The notes beneath the pieces were generated by a model. It had not been told where the DNA came from, did no database searches, and saw only the letters and a program-made list of their open reading frames with translations. Positions 34,085 through 44,932 of a stretch of DNA of 64,000 nt are shown in pieces. Position 1 is the stretch's first letter, and every line of letters begins with the position of its first letter. The DNA comes from Gemmatimonas aurantiaca T-27 (GTDB lineage Bacteria; Gemmatimonadota; Gemmatimonadetes; Gemmatimonadales; Gemmatimonadaceae). The stretch lies in contig NC_012489.1 in NCBI RefSeq assembly GCF_000010305.1, positions 806,001-870,000 of the forward strand, read 5' to 3'. The position numbers were made by a program, and so were the translations under genes.

Positions 34085-34158
34085 TGGGTCGTACAAGACT
34101 CGAACTTGTGACCTCCACGATGTCAACGTGGCGCTCTAACCAACTGAGCTAACGACCC
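34085..34158 (-). tRNA. tRNA-Val(GAC)
   Basis: Acceptor GGGTCGT/ACGACCC with discriminator A, anticodon arm CCACG-TTGACAT-CGTGG giving anticodon GAC, T-loop TTCGAGT. CCA not encoded. Third gene of the cluster. Confidence 0.96.
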
Positions 34159-34210
34159 GGACATCGAACAACACCTACCCGGCTTGGAACCGGTCCTGCA
34201 CACCAGCAAA

Positions 34211-34283
34211 AGCGGGAAACGGGACTCGAACCCGCGACCCCAACCTTGGCAAGGTTGTGCTCTACCAACTGAGCTATTCCCGC
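34211..34283 (-). tRNA. tRNA-Gly(GCC)
   Basis: Acceptor GCGGGAA/TTCCCGC with discriminator T, anticodon arm CAACC-TTGCCAA-GGTTG giving anticodon GCC, T-loop TTCGAGT. CCA not encoded. Second gene of the cluster. Confidence 0.96.
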
Positions 34284-34371
34284 AACACACCCCAACCGGT
34301 CACCAGCCCCGATCAGAGCTTCCGTACGGCACACGACCACCCTTGCAGATGGCCAACGCACCGCCCCGGGA

Positions 34372-34444
<73 letters not shown>

Positions 34445-34511
34445 GGGCGCGACACCCTCGCAAACGGCAGCCCCGAAAGGGCACCCGCCAGCGAGGGCGT
34501 CAGGAACGCGC

Positions 34512-34540
34512 AGTCTAGTCGGGTGTATGTCTGCCGTCAA
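34512..34540 (-). promoter_or_regulatory. tRNA-cluster promoter
   Basis: On the minus strand, TTGACG (34535-34540) and TAGACT (34512-34517) are separated by 17 bases, a good sigma-70-type promoter. The start point would be near 34505, giving a leader of about 60 bases before tRNA-Ala. Confidence 0.75.
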
Positions 34541-34736
34541 GCAGAGTTGGCTGAATCGCACTGGCGAAAGCCACCCCTTGGCGTATCTTGCTTGGCTCCC
34601 CCTGTAGCGCCTGTGCTTTTCGCGACCGCTGACAACGCAGGCCGTGGGATACACGTTGGCTCAGAAGGGATGCTCACCGGCGCCGATGTGCTGGCTGCCG
34701 ATCGCACGACCCATTCGCATTCACGTTTCATCGTCA

Positions 34737-34754
34737 GGGATGTGGTCACATCCC
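34737..34754. promoter_or_regulatory. 18-base palindrome before the sigma-factor gene
   Basis: GGGATGTG-GT-CACATCCC is a perfect inverted repeat with a two-base centre, ending 20 bases before the ATG at 34775. It may be an operator or a 5'-leader hairpin near the ribosome site. Confidence 0.5.
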
Positions 34755-34774
34755 CTCAGGGCTCATAGAACTCC

Positions 34775-35662
34775 ATGACTGAAGTCAAGCGGAAGCGCCG
34801 TCGCGCTGCCCCCGCCGGCATCGCACCCAGCGAGCCGGAACGCGACATCCTCGACCAGTACCTGTACGAAGTCAGCACCTATCCGCTCCTCAAGGCCGCT
34901 GAAGAAATCGAGCTGGCCAAGAAGATCCGTGCCGGCGATCAGGACGCGCTCCAGGAACTGGTCAAGCGCAATCTCCGTTTCGTCATCTCCGTTGCCAAAA
35001 AGTACCAGAACCGCGGCCTGCCCCTCATCGACCTGATCGGGGAAGGCAACGTCGGTCTGCTCACGGCGGCCCGGAAGTTCGATCCCGATCAGGGCGTCAA
35101 GTTCATCTCGTACGCCGTGTGGTGGATCCGGCAGGCCATCCTGTCGTCGCTGGCTCGCCAGGGACGCACCGTGCGTGTGCCGCTCAACCGCACCGCCGAC
35201 CTGTCGCGCATCATCAAGGCCTCCGAAATCCTCCGCCAGAAGCTCCGCCGTGAGCCCTCGCCGGAAGAACTCGCGCAGGTCACCGGTCTGTCGGTCGACG
35301 TCGTGCAGTCCCTCGCCGCCCTGAACACCGGCGACGTGCGCCTCGACGCGCCCATGGATCCCGATGGCGATCGCTCGCTCATCGAGCGCTTCGTGGCCGA
35401 CGAGATGCCCGACACGGAAGAGGAGGCCATGAACCGCTTCCTCACCGATGAAATCGAGCAGGCGCTGTCCACGCTGCCCCCGCGCGATGCCAAGGTGCTT
35501 CGCCTCTACTTCGGTCTCGAAGGCGGACGCGAACATACCCTCGAAGAGATCGGCTCCATGCTCGGCGTTACCCGCGAGCGCGTGCGTCAGTTGCGTGACC
35601 GGGCGCTCAAGCGGCTGCGTGAGGGTGATGTGGGTCGCGCCTTGTCCAGCTTTGCCGCGTAA
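34775..35662 (+). CDS. RNA polymerase sigma factor, RpoD/SigA family
   Basis: A 295-residue group 1/2 sigma-70 factor with regions 1.2 to 4 but no region 1.1, the short form also typical of Bacteroidetes primary sigma factors. Region 1.2 is DILDQYLYEVSTYPLL. Region 2 includes NLRFVISVAKKYQNRGLPLI and GVKFISYAVWWIRQAIL, with the -10 reading helix. Region 3 is EILRQKLRREPSPEELAQVT. Region 4 ends in HTLEEIGSMLGVTRERVRQL, with the -35 helix. A basic N-terminus (KRKRRR) precedes. It directs RNA polymerase to housekeeping-type promoters; whether it is the primary or an alternative factor needs the rest of the genome. A full-length minus-strand mirror frame is an artefact. Confidence 0.93.
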   Translation: MTEVKRKRRRAAPAGIAPSEPERDILDQYLYEVSTYPLLKAAEEIELAKKIRAGDQDALQELVKRNLRFVISVAKKYQNRGLPLIDLIGEGNVGLLTAARKFDPDQGVKFISYAVWWIRQAILSSLARQGRTVRVPLNRTADLSRIIKASEILRQKLRREPSPEELAQVTGLSVDVVQSLAALNTGDVRLDAPMDPDGDRSLIERFVADEMPDTEEEAMNRFLTDEIEQALSTLPPRDAKVLRLYFGLEGGREHTLEEIGSMLGVTRERVRQLRDRALKRLREGDVGRALSSFAA

Positions 35663-35663
35663 C

Positions 35664-35798
35664 AACGGGGAAGGTGAACAGGGGGAAAGTTGGAAAGACG
35701 ACAGGAAGCAGGACTACGGGGCGCCCATCACGGCGCCCCGTTTTGCTGTCCTGCCCCCTCGGTCCTCTCCAACTCGCCCCCTGTTCACCTTCCCCGTT
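35664..35798. repeat. Long imperfect palindromic element after the sigma-factor gene
   Basis: A 135-base inverted repeat starts one base after the sigma-factor stop. Outer arms of 31 bases (35664-35694 and 35768-35798) pair with only two mismatches; each outer end reads AACGGGGAAGGTGAACAGGG. A second, weaker block of similarity continues inward to a perfect terminator hairpin at 35716-35741. Its plan (long purine-rich end repeats, short centre, between genes) resembles the element at 19638-19795. Confidence 0.78.
35716..35744 (+). terminator. Rho-independent terminator of the sigma-factor gene
   Basis: A perfect 10-bp stem ACGGGGCGCC/GGCGCCCCGT with loop CATCAC, then TTT. It sits at the centre of the longer palindromic element. 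Confidence 0.82.
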
Positions 35799-35856
35799 AT
35801 TCCCATCACCACCACCTCCTGTCGAAATCCCAAGCCGACAGTAGATTTGTGATTCC

Positions 35857-36714
35857 ATGATCGAGTTCAAGGACGTCCACAAGGCCTTTGGCCCCAAGCA
35901 GGTGCTCCGCGGCTTCTCCCTTCAGGTCGAAGAAGGAGAAACCATGGTCATCATCGGCTATTCGGGCACCGGCAAGTCCGTCGCCATCAAACACATCGTT
36001 GGCCTGCTCGAACCCGATGCCGGCGAAGTGTGGGTCGATGGCAAGCGTGTCGACACGTTGGCCCGCAAGGATCTCTACGCCCTGCGTGGCAGCATCGGCT
36101 ACGTCTTCCAGTTCGCGGCGCTCTTCGACTCCATGACCATCGGCGAGAATGTCGCCATGGGACTGCGCAAGCAGGGCACCCTCTCGGAATCCGAGATCAC
36201 GGCCCGCGTCGCGGAAGCGCTCAACCTCGTCGATCTGCCGGATGTGCAGAATCGCATGCCGGCCGAGTTGTCTGGTGGCATGCGCAAGCGTGTTGGTATC
36301 GCGCGCGCGATTGCCCTGCGCCCCAAGTACATCCTGTACGACGAACCGACCACCGGCCTCGACCCGGTCACGTCGGCGACCATCGATGCGCTGATGGTCC
36401 GTATGCGTGAGCAGCTTGGCGTGACGGGGATCGTCATCACGCACGACATGCGCAGCGCGTACACGGTGGGCACGCGCATTGCCATGCTGTACGAAGGCAA
36501 GGTGCGCGCCGTGGGCACGGTGAAGGAAATCCAGGAGACCACGGATCCGCTCATCCGGCAGTTCATCGAAGGGCGTGCCACGCTCGAAGGCAGTGCGCCG
36601 CTCATTGGCACCGATGCTGCTCTCAAAGCGGCCACGGAAGTGGGCGCCGCGATTGCGGCCGAAGTGGAAGCCGAAAGCGAACAGGCCACCGCACGTCCGG
36701 GCGGCCTGCGCTGA
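35857..36714 (+). CDS. ABC transporter ATPase, MlaF-like
   Basis: A 285-residue ATP-binding subunit of the Mla/Mkl lipid-transport type. Walker A is GYSGTGKS, the Q-loop is in YVFQFAALFDSMT (the FQ.ALFDS block typical of MlaF), signature LSGGMRKRVGIARA, Walker B YILYDEPTTGLD and switch His in VITHD. MlaF powers phospholipid exchange between inner and outer membranes with a permease (MlaE) and an MCE protein (MlaD). Those partners are not in this window. An Ala/Glu-rich tail of about 40 residues extends beyond the usual end. Its stop overlaps the Nudix start (TGATG). Confidence 0.9.
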   Translation: MIEFKDVHKAFGPKQVLRGFSLQVEEGETMVIIGYSGTGKSVAIKHIVGLLEPDAGEVWVDGKRVDTLARKDLYALRGSIGYVFQFAALFDSMTIGENVAMGLRKQGTLSESEITARVAEALNLVDLPDVQNRMPAELSGGMRKRVGIARAIALRPKYILYDEPTTGLDPVTSATIDALMVRMREQLGVTGIVITHDMRSAYTVGTRIAMLYEGKVRAVGTVKEIQETTDPLIRQFIEGRATLEGSAPLIGTDAALKAATEVGAAIAAEVEAESEQATARPGGLR

Positions 36715-37202
36715 TGTCATCACCCTCCCGCAATCCGCGCAAGCGCTCGTCGCGTGCGCGCCTCGAGACATCGGCGGGAGGAGTCGTCTATCGGCTGCAG
36801 GGCGGGGTGCCGTACTTCCTGCTCATTCGTGACAGCTATCGGAATTGGGGATTTCCCAAGGGACATCTCGAGACCGATGAGTCGCCCGACACCGCCGCCG
36901 TGCGCGAAGTTCGTGAAGAAACCGGACTGACGGACGTCACGCTCGACGGGGCCATCGATACCATCGATTGGTTCTTCCGTTTCCGCGGCCGACTCGTGCA
37001 CAAGGTGTGTCATTTTTTTCTCATGCACACCGACGTGGAACGCACCACACCACAGCGTGCCGAAGGCATCACGGCGTGCCGATGGGTGGCTTTCGACGAA
37101 GCCTCGACGCTGGTGTCGTATGCCAACGCGCGCGACGTGCTGCGGCTGGCGAATGCGATGGTGCACGGCATCGACCCCTCGCGCGATCCGGCGTCGGCAT
37201 GA
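36714..37202 (+). CDS. Nudix hydrolase
   Basis: A 162-residue Nudix-fold hydrolase. The Nudix box runs from GHLETDESPDTAAVREVREE to TGL and fits G-x5-E-x7-REU-x-EE-x-GU exactly. The preceding SAGGVVYRLQGG and GFPKGH resemble diadenosine tetraphosphate hydrolase-like or MutT-like enzymes, and a basic N-terminus (RNPRKRSSRARLE) is present. It should hydrolyse a nucleoside diphosphate derivative with Mg2+; the substrate is unknown. Translationally coupled to the MlaF-like gene upstream and to the AraC-type gene downstream (ATGA), an unusual trio. Confidence 0.9.
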   Translation: MSSPSRNPRKRSSRARLETSAGGVVYRLQGGVPYFLLIRDSYRNWGFPKGHLETDESPDTAAVREVREETGLTDVTLDGAIDTIDWFFRFRGRLVHKVCHFFLMHTDVERTTPQRAEGITACRWVAFDEASTLVSYANARDVLRLANAMVHGIDPSRDPASA

Positions 37203-38086
37203 AGGTGACTGCTCGCACGACTACGGACCCGACCGCAGGCGGGTTGTGCCTGATCACGTTGCTGCGTCGTGAGCGCGCACGTGCCCTCGTGCGCACGGCC
37301 TTTCCCCGTCGACGTGCCCATCTGATCAGTGCCCGCGCCGCCACCGAGGTCGAGGAGCACCTGCTCAAGGATCTCGTCGACGCGGTGATCATCGATGCCG
37401 GTGCCGGCGACGATGTCCAGCGGTTGCTCGCGCGCGCTGAAGAATTCTCGAGCATTCCGTTTTTTCTGGTGACGCCCCTGCTGCCCGCGGATGCGCCCCT
37501 CCTGGCCCGCGCCGCCGAGGCGGGAGTGTGCGAGATCCTGATCGAAGGGGTGGACGACACCGTGGCCCGAGACCTCGTGGCCCGTCGCGCGTTCTCCACG
37601 CGCTTCGAACGGGCACTGGGCGCGCCTCCGCCGTCCCTGCACCTGGAAACCGCCCTGCAGCTCGCGGTCTGGCAAAGTGTGGTCCGTCGCGCCGGCCGGC
37701 CGGTGCGCACCGATCAGTTGGCCAAGGAGCTCAGTGTCTCGCGGGAACACCTGTCCCGCAGCTTCGCGGTGGGGCAGGCACCAACCCTCAAGAAGGTCAT
37801 CGACCTGGTGCGGGTGCTGGCGGCGGCCGAACTGTCCAAGAATGCCGGCTTCGATGTCCGGGACGTGGCTCAGGTCCTGGGGTTCGCCAGCTCGTCGCAC
37901 CTGTCCAGCACCACCCAACGCCTCGTGGGGGCCAAAGCCTCCAGTCTCTCCCGTCTGCGGACCATGGACCTGCTGCAGCGCTTCGAGCGCCATGCGGCCA
38001 CGGCCGATGACCCGTCCGAGTCGCTGTCCGAGTCGCCGGCCGAACGGACCACGGTGGACGAGGCACCGCCGGCCCCGATCGTGTAA
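37199..38086 (+). CDS. AraC-type HTH regulator with receiver-like N-terminus
   Basis: A 295-residue putative regulator. The first 120 residues have a receiver-like alternation (CLITLLRRERARALVRTAF, VDAVIIDAGAGDDVQ, IPFFLVTPLLPADAPLLARA), with Asp in VIIDAG near the phosphorylation position, though the fold assignment is tentative. The C-terminal part is an AraC-like double HTH: VRTDQLAKELSVSREHLSRS and AELSKNAGFDVRDVAQVLGF then ASSSHLSSTTQRLVG. A low-complexity acidic tail follows. The start at 37199 overlaps the Nudix stop (ATGA). It lies just before the atp genes and could regulate them, but the site there is CRP-like rather than AraC-like. Confidence 0.75.
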   Translation: MKVTARTTTDPTAGGLCLITLLRRERARALVRTAFPRRRAHLISARAATEVEEHLLKDLVDAVIIDAGAGDDVQRLLARAEEFSSIPFFLVTPLLPADAPLLARAAEAGVCEILIEGVDDTVARDLVARRAFSTRFERALGAPPPSLHLETALQLAVWQSVVRRAGRPVRTDQLAKELSVSREHLSRSFAVGQAPTLKKVIDLVRVLAAAELSKNAGFDVRDVAQVLGFASSSHLSSTTQRLVGAKASSLSRLRTMDLLQRFERHAATADDPSESLSESPAERTTVDEAPPAPIV

Positions 38087-38093
38087 CTCCGCC

Positions 38094-38130
38094 TTGCCCT
38101 CCACGGACTCCTTGTGATAATTTTCACAAG
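38094..38130 (+). promoter_or_regulatory. atpA promoter with CRP/FNR-type palindrome
   Basis: TTGCCC (38094-38099) and GATAAT (38116-38121) are 16 bases apart, with TG one base before the -10 box (extended type). The inverted repeat CTTGTGA-N6-TCACAAG (38111-38130) lies over the -10 box and contains TGTGA-N6-TCACA, the exact consensus half-sites of CRP. In this position a bound regulator would repress. Confidence 0.6.
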
Positions 38131-38172
38131 CTGTCCCCGAAACTTTACGACCGCAAATAAAGCCCCTGTATC

Positions 38173-39744
<1,572 letters not shown>

Positions 39745-39756
39745 GCCACCTGAATC

Positions 39757-42086
<2,330 letters not shown>

Positions 42087-42088
42087 TC

Positions 42089-42349
42089 GTGAGTGACGTC
42101 CTGAAGGTGTCGGTGATCTCTCCCGAGCGTGTGCTGTTCGAAGGCACCGCTCGCGGCGTGATCGCGCCCGCCTTCGACGGGGAGATCGGCATCCTGCCCA
42201 TGCACGCGCCGCTCATGACGCTGCTGGGCAAGGGCATCCTGCGCGTGGATACTGTGCAGGGCGAGCAGCGCTTCACCGTCGATGGTGGCTTCCTGCAGGT
42301 GGTGGACAATCAGGTGCGCGTGGTGACGGAGCAGGCCAGCGCGGCCTGA
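42089..42349 (+). CDS. atpC: F1 ATP synthase subunit epsilon, short form
   Basis: An 86-residue epsilon subunit starting at GTG 42089, two bases after atpD. Only the N-terminal beta-sandwich is present (LKVSVISPERVLFEGTARGV, GEIGILPMHAPLMTLLGKG, FTVDGGFLQVVDNQVRVVTE). The C-terminal two-helix domain of the usual 130-140 residue protein is missing. That hairpin is the part that inhibits ATP hydrolysis in E. coli and Bacillus, so inhibition here must differ. Short epsilon subunits are known in some other phyla such as Chlorobi. A strong terminator follows, so this is not a sequencing cut. Confidence 0.93.
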   Translation: MSDVLKVSVISPERVLFEGTARGVIAPAFDGEIGILPMHAPLMTLLGKGILRVDTVQGEQRFTVDGGFLQVVDNQVRVVTEQASAA

Positions 42350-42374
42350 CCGCCCGCGGTGCACAGGGGTCGGT

Positions 42375-42418
42375 GAGGGGCACGGGATTTCTACGGAAAT
42401 CTCGTGCCTCTCGTTTTT
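42375..42418 (+). terminator. Rho-independent terminator of the atp operon
   Basis: A long stem (42375-42391 with 42396-42412, with wobble pairs) closed by TACG is followed by GTTTTT. It ends the atpA-G-D-C transcript. Confidence 0.9.
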
Positions 42419-42534
42419 CTCACCGATGCAACGTCCGGGAGTGGTGAGGCGTAAGTCCTTAGGGCAAGGGCAATCCCCGTCCGGTCCCACGCGATGCGTC
42501 AGCATTGACCCCGCTCTGGTCTTCCCCCCGTCAC

Positions 42535-43569
42535 ATGCCTCTGCGAGTCGTCGTTCTCGGTCAGGTCCCCCCCGCTCTGGAGCAGCAGCTCGGAGAGCTC
42601 GCGGGTTCGATGGATCTGACACTGATCGGACCGGTTTCCGATCTCGCGGCAGCGCAGACTGCGTTGTCGTCTCCTGTGCCTGATATCGCCGTGGTGAGCA
42701 CGGCACTGCTGGATGGTTCGGCGTTTTCGTTCATTCGCGGGCTCGCCGCCAATCAGCGTCCGGTGTCGGTGATTTTCGTCGGCAGCAAAGACGAAGACGC
42801 CGTCGCTGCTTTCGAGTTGCAGGCCACGGATTTTGTGTTGTGGCCCGCGCCGGCGGCACGTGTCCACGAAGCGCTCACGCGTGCCCGTCAGCAGGTGTTG
42901 CAGCTTGCGCTGCTCCGCACTGCCGACGAGTTGCAGCGCCTGCTCGGCGAAGCTACTGCAGCCGGAGGCGTTGACCTCGGCGCCGTGTTCAATGGACGCC
43001 TGGCTGCCGCGTCGCTGGCTGGTGCTTCACTGGGCAATGGCAACGGTCATGCCGATGCCAACGGCAACGGCCATGGTCAGCGTCGTCGTCGCACCTTGGG
43101 TGGTGCCAGCACCGGCACACTCATCGCCACCTCACCGTGGCGTGCCGCGCCGCGTCCGCTCGATGGTCGCGTCAATCGCGTGCGTGAGGGGGCGGAAGAG
43201 GCGGTACTCGACCTGTCGCTCGAAGACGGCGGTCGTTCGGCCGCCGGTGAAGGTCGTCCGCTGCGGGTATTGGTGCGCGAAGGCCGTCGCACCCGGTTTG
43301 TGCCGCTGGCCGATGTGGATTGGTTCGAGGCGGACGGCAACTACATCCGTGTGCATGCCGGCGGCGAACGCTATCGCACGCGTGGTACGATCACGGCGAT
43401 CGAAGCCGCACTCGATCCGCGCCAGTTCGTGCGCATTCACCGGCGGATCGTGGTGAACATGGATCGTGTGCGCGAGATGAGCCCGTTGCCCGGAGGCGAT
43501 GGTCTGCTCATGCTGGGTAATGGGTCCACGTTGCGGTTGTCCCGCACGTACCGGTCGCGAGTGCGTTAG
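42535..43569 (+). CDS. LytTR regulator with degenerate receiver domain
   Basis: A 344-residue protein: receiver-like domain (1-118), variable linker, and a C-terminal LytTR DNA-binding domain (about 235-344). The receiver has the fold pattern (LRVVVLGQ, PDIAVVSTALLDG, VSVIFVGSKDEDAVAAFELQ) but Ser55 stands where the phosphorylated Asp normally is, so phosphorylation is unlikely. The linker holds a low-complexity GNGNGHADANGNGHGQRRRR stretch. LytTR landmarks are FVPLADVDWFEADGNYIRVH and FVRIHRRIVVNMDRV. Start at ATG 42535 precedes the conserved LRVVVLG. No histidine kinase is adjacent. It could respond to a partner protein or to concentration rather than to phosphate. Confidence 0.85.
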   Translation: MPLRVVVLGQVPPALEQQLGELAGSMDLTLIGPVSDLAAAQTALSSPVPDIAVVSTALLDGSAFSFIRGLAANQRPVSVIFVGSKDEDAVAAFELQATDFVLWPAPAARVHEALTRARQQVLQLALLRTADELQRLLGEATAAGGVDLGAVFNGRLAAASLAGASLGNGNGHADANGNGHGQRRRRTLGGASTGTLIATSPWRAAPRPLDGRVNRVREGAEEAVLDLSLEDGGRSAAGEGRPLRVLVREGRRTRFVPLADVDWFEADGNYIRVHAGGERYRTRGTITAIEAALDPRQFVRIHRRIVVNMDRVREMSPLPGGDGLLMLGNGSTLRLSRTYRSRVR

Positions 43570-43615
43570 TCGCCTCGTCCTGCTACGTGTGCCCGGTCAC
43601 AGGACTGGTCACTTT

Positions 43616-43647
43616 GAGCGCTCCGCGGCTTCTGCTGCGGGGCGCTC
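43616..43647 (+). terminator. Possible terminator after the LytTR gene
   Basis: An 11-bp imperfect stem GAGCGCTCCGC/GCGGGGCGCTC with a ten-base loop lies 46 bases after the LytTR gene. The trailing T tract is weak (TTGG), so termination may be partial or Rho-dependent. Confidence 0.5.
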
Positions 43648-43733
43648 TTGGCATATTGGTGGAACCGTCCCGGTCGCCAACGCGTACCATGGACGTCGGA
43701 TCACCCACGAGGAACCATCATGCAGGAGTGTTC

Positions 43734-44459
43734 ATGTTGACAGCCTTTCGCGCGTGCACAGCACGTGTGAGTTCTCCAACACTGACGAGAGCGTCCGCGA
43801 CCGCGATGACCGCGAGCGTGATCGCATGGTTGGCGGTGGCGCCGGCACTCGAGGCGCAGGCGTTCAACTATCCGTCGATGCAAACGCCACGCGCGAGTGA
43901 GCGTGACTACACGGCAGCGGCGGTGGGTGGTGGTGGCACGTCGTTGCTGTTCCAGTGGCGCGAGGGCGTCGGCAATGGCGCGATGCACTGGCAACTCGAT
44001 GCAGGCTTTGCGGATCCCAAGGGCCGGGTGGATCCGTTGTTGTTCGTGGGTGGGGGACTTGGCAAGGAAATGGTGCGCGCATCGGGTGATCAACCGCTCG
44101 ATGTACTCCTCACCGCCGGAGTGGGTGCGGCGTTTGGCAACGGGACCTATTTCCGCATCCCGGTGGGGGCGAGTATCGGGCATACGTTTCCGCTCGACGA
44201 CGGCATGAGCATCACGCCGTTTGCCCACCCCCGTGTGTCCATCGACTATTGCAGCACGTGCCGTTCGAGCCTCATTGCCGGGCCGCGTCGCAGCAAGTCG
44301 TCGGCGAGCATCAACTTCGATGTGGGCGCCGATTGGCGTGTAAATCCGCAGTTCTCACTGCGTCTGGCGGCGAGCTTCGGCGGGTCGGATATCGTGGGGA
44401 GTGACGAGTCGGTTGGCGTGGGTCTCAACTGGACACCGGCCGCATTGTCACGGCGCTGA
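43734..44459 (+). CDS. Putative outer-membrane beta-barrel protein
   Basis: A 241-residue exported protein. Start at ATG 43734 is chosen because AGGAG (43724-43728) sits five bases before it and a signal peptide follows (TAMTASVIAWLAVAPALEAQ). The mature part is a series of alternating strands (GTSLLFQWREGVGNGAMHWQ, LLTAGVGAAFGNGTYFRIPV, FSLRLAASFGGSDIVG), ending in a strand near VGVGLNWTP. This pattern fits a small outer-membrane barrel. Family and ligand are not recognised. A strong terminator follows at 44485. Confidence 0.7.
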   Translation: MLTAFRACTARVSSPTLTRASATAMTASVIAWLAVAPALEAQAFNYPSMQTPRASERDYTAAAVGGGGTSLLFQWREGVGNGAMHWQLDAGFADPKGRVDPLLFVGGGLGKEMVRASGDQPLDVLLTAGVGAAFGNGTYFRIPVGASIGHTFPLDDGMSITPFAHPRVSIDYCSTCRSSLIAGPRRSKSSASINFDVGADWRVNPQFSLRLAASFGGSDIVGSDESVGVGLNWTPAALSRR

Positions 44460-44484
44460 AATCGGTGGTGTGAGCGGTGGGAAA

Positions 44485-44518
44485 GGCAGTGCATCGGAGT
44501 CCGGTGCACTGCCTTTTT
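44485..44518 (+). terminator. Rho-independent terminator after the barrel gene
   Basis: A perfect 9-bp stem GGCAGTGCA/TGCACTGCC with an 11-base loop is followed by TTTTT (44514-44518). Confidence 0.9.
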
Positions 44519-44932
44519 CGTTTCGTCAAGATTGCGTTTTCATTTAGTGCTGGGACAAAATGGGATATGTGGGGCCGAGAAGAATTTCTTGGGTTGGGAT
44601 TGCCACGTTGTGACGTGGACGGTACTCTTGCTGTTCCTCGGGTAGGGCCAAGTGACAGGCAGTTTGTCCCCGTCATATGCGATTGGTCCGTTCGATTGAT
44701 CTGTTACACCCATACATCAGCCTTTGGTCCTAAATTTCGAGGGTTCGGCGCGTTGTTCGCAGCCGCTCCGACGTTTGGGATGAACCCCTGGTCCCGATCT
44801 CCGTGATCGGTCCCTGCTCCGATGCACCCCTCCACGGGCTTGCATCGGGTGTGTGCGCCGGCGTCGCCAAATGGTGGCTCCGGGAAGTCCCCTCCCCCGT
44901 TTCCGGCTGTCAGAATACGCCGAGGGCTGAGC
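44519..44932. other. Intergenic region before the SusC-like gene
   Basis: About 410 bases of noticeably lower GC than the genes around it. No protein frame with family features is present. It should hold the promoter of the SusC/SusD locus, but I cannot point to a clear -35/-10 pair. Confidence 0.5.

Larger units (their letters stand above)
34445..34774. other. Divergent region between tRNA cluster and sigma-factor gene
   Basis: These 330 bases hold the tRNA promoter (34512-34540) and an 18-base palindrome before the sigma-factor start (34737-34754). No protein gene is supported; an open plus-strand frame here is the tRNA cluster read through. Confidence 0.6.

Noticed and set aside
34763-35665. 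300-codon open frame exactly opposite the sigma-factor gene
   Set aside because: The sigma factor has all expected regions; the mirror frame has none.
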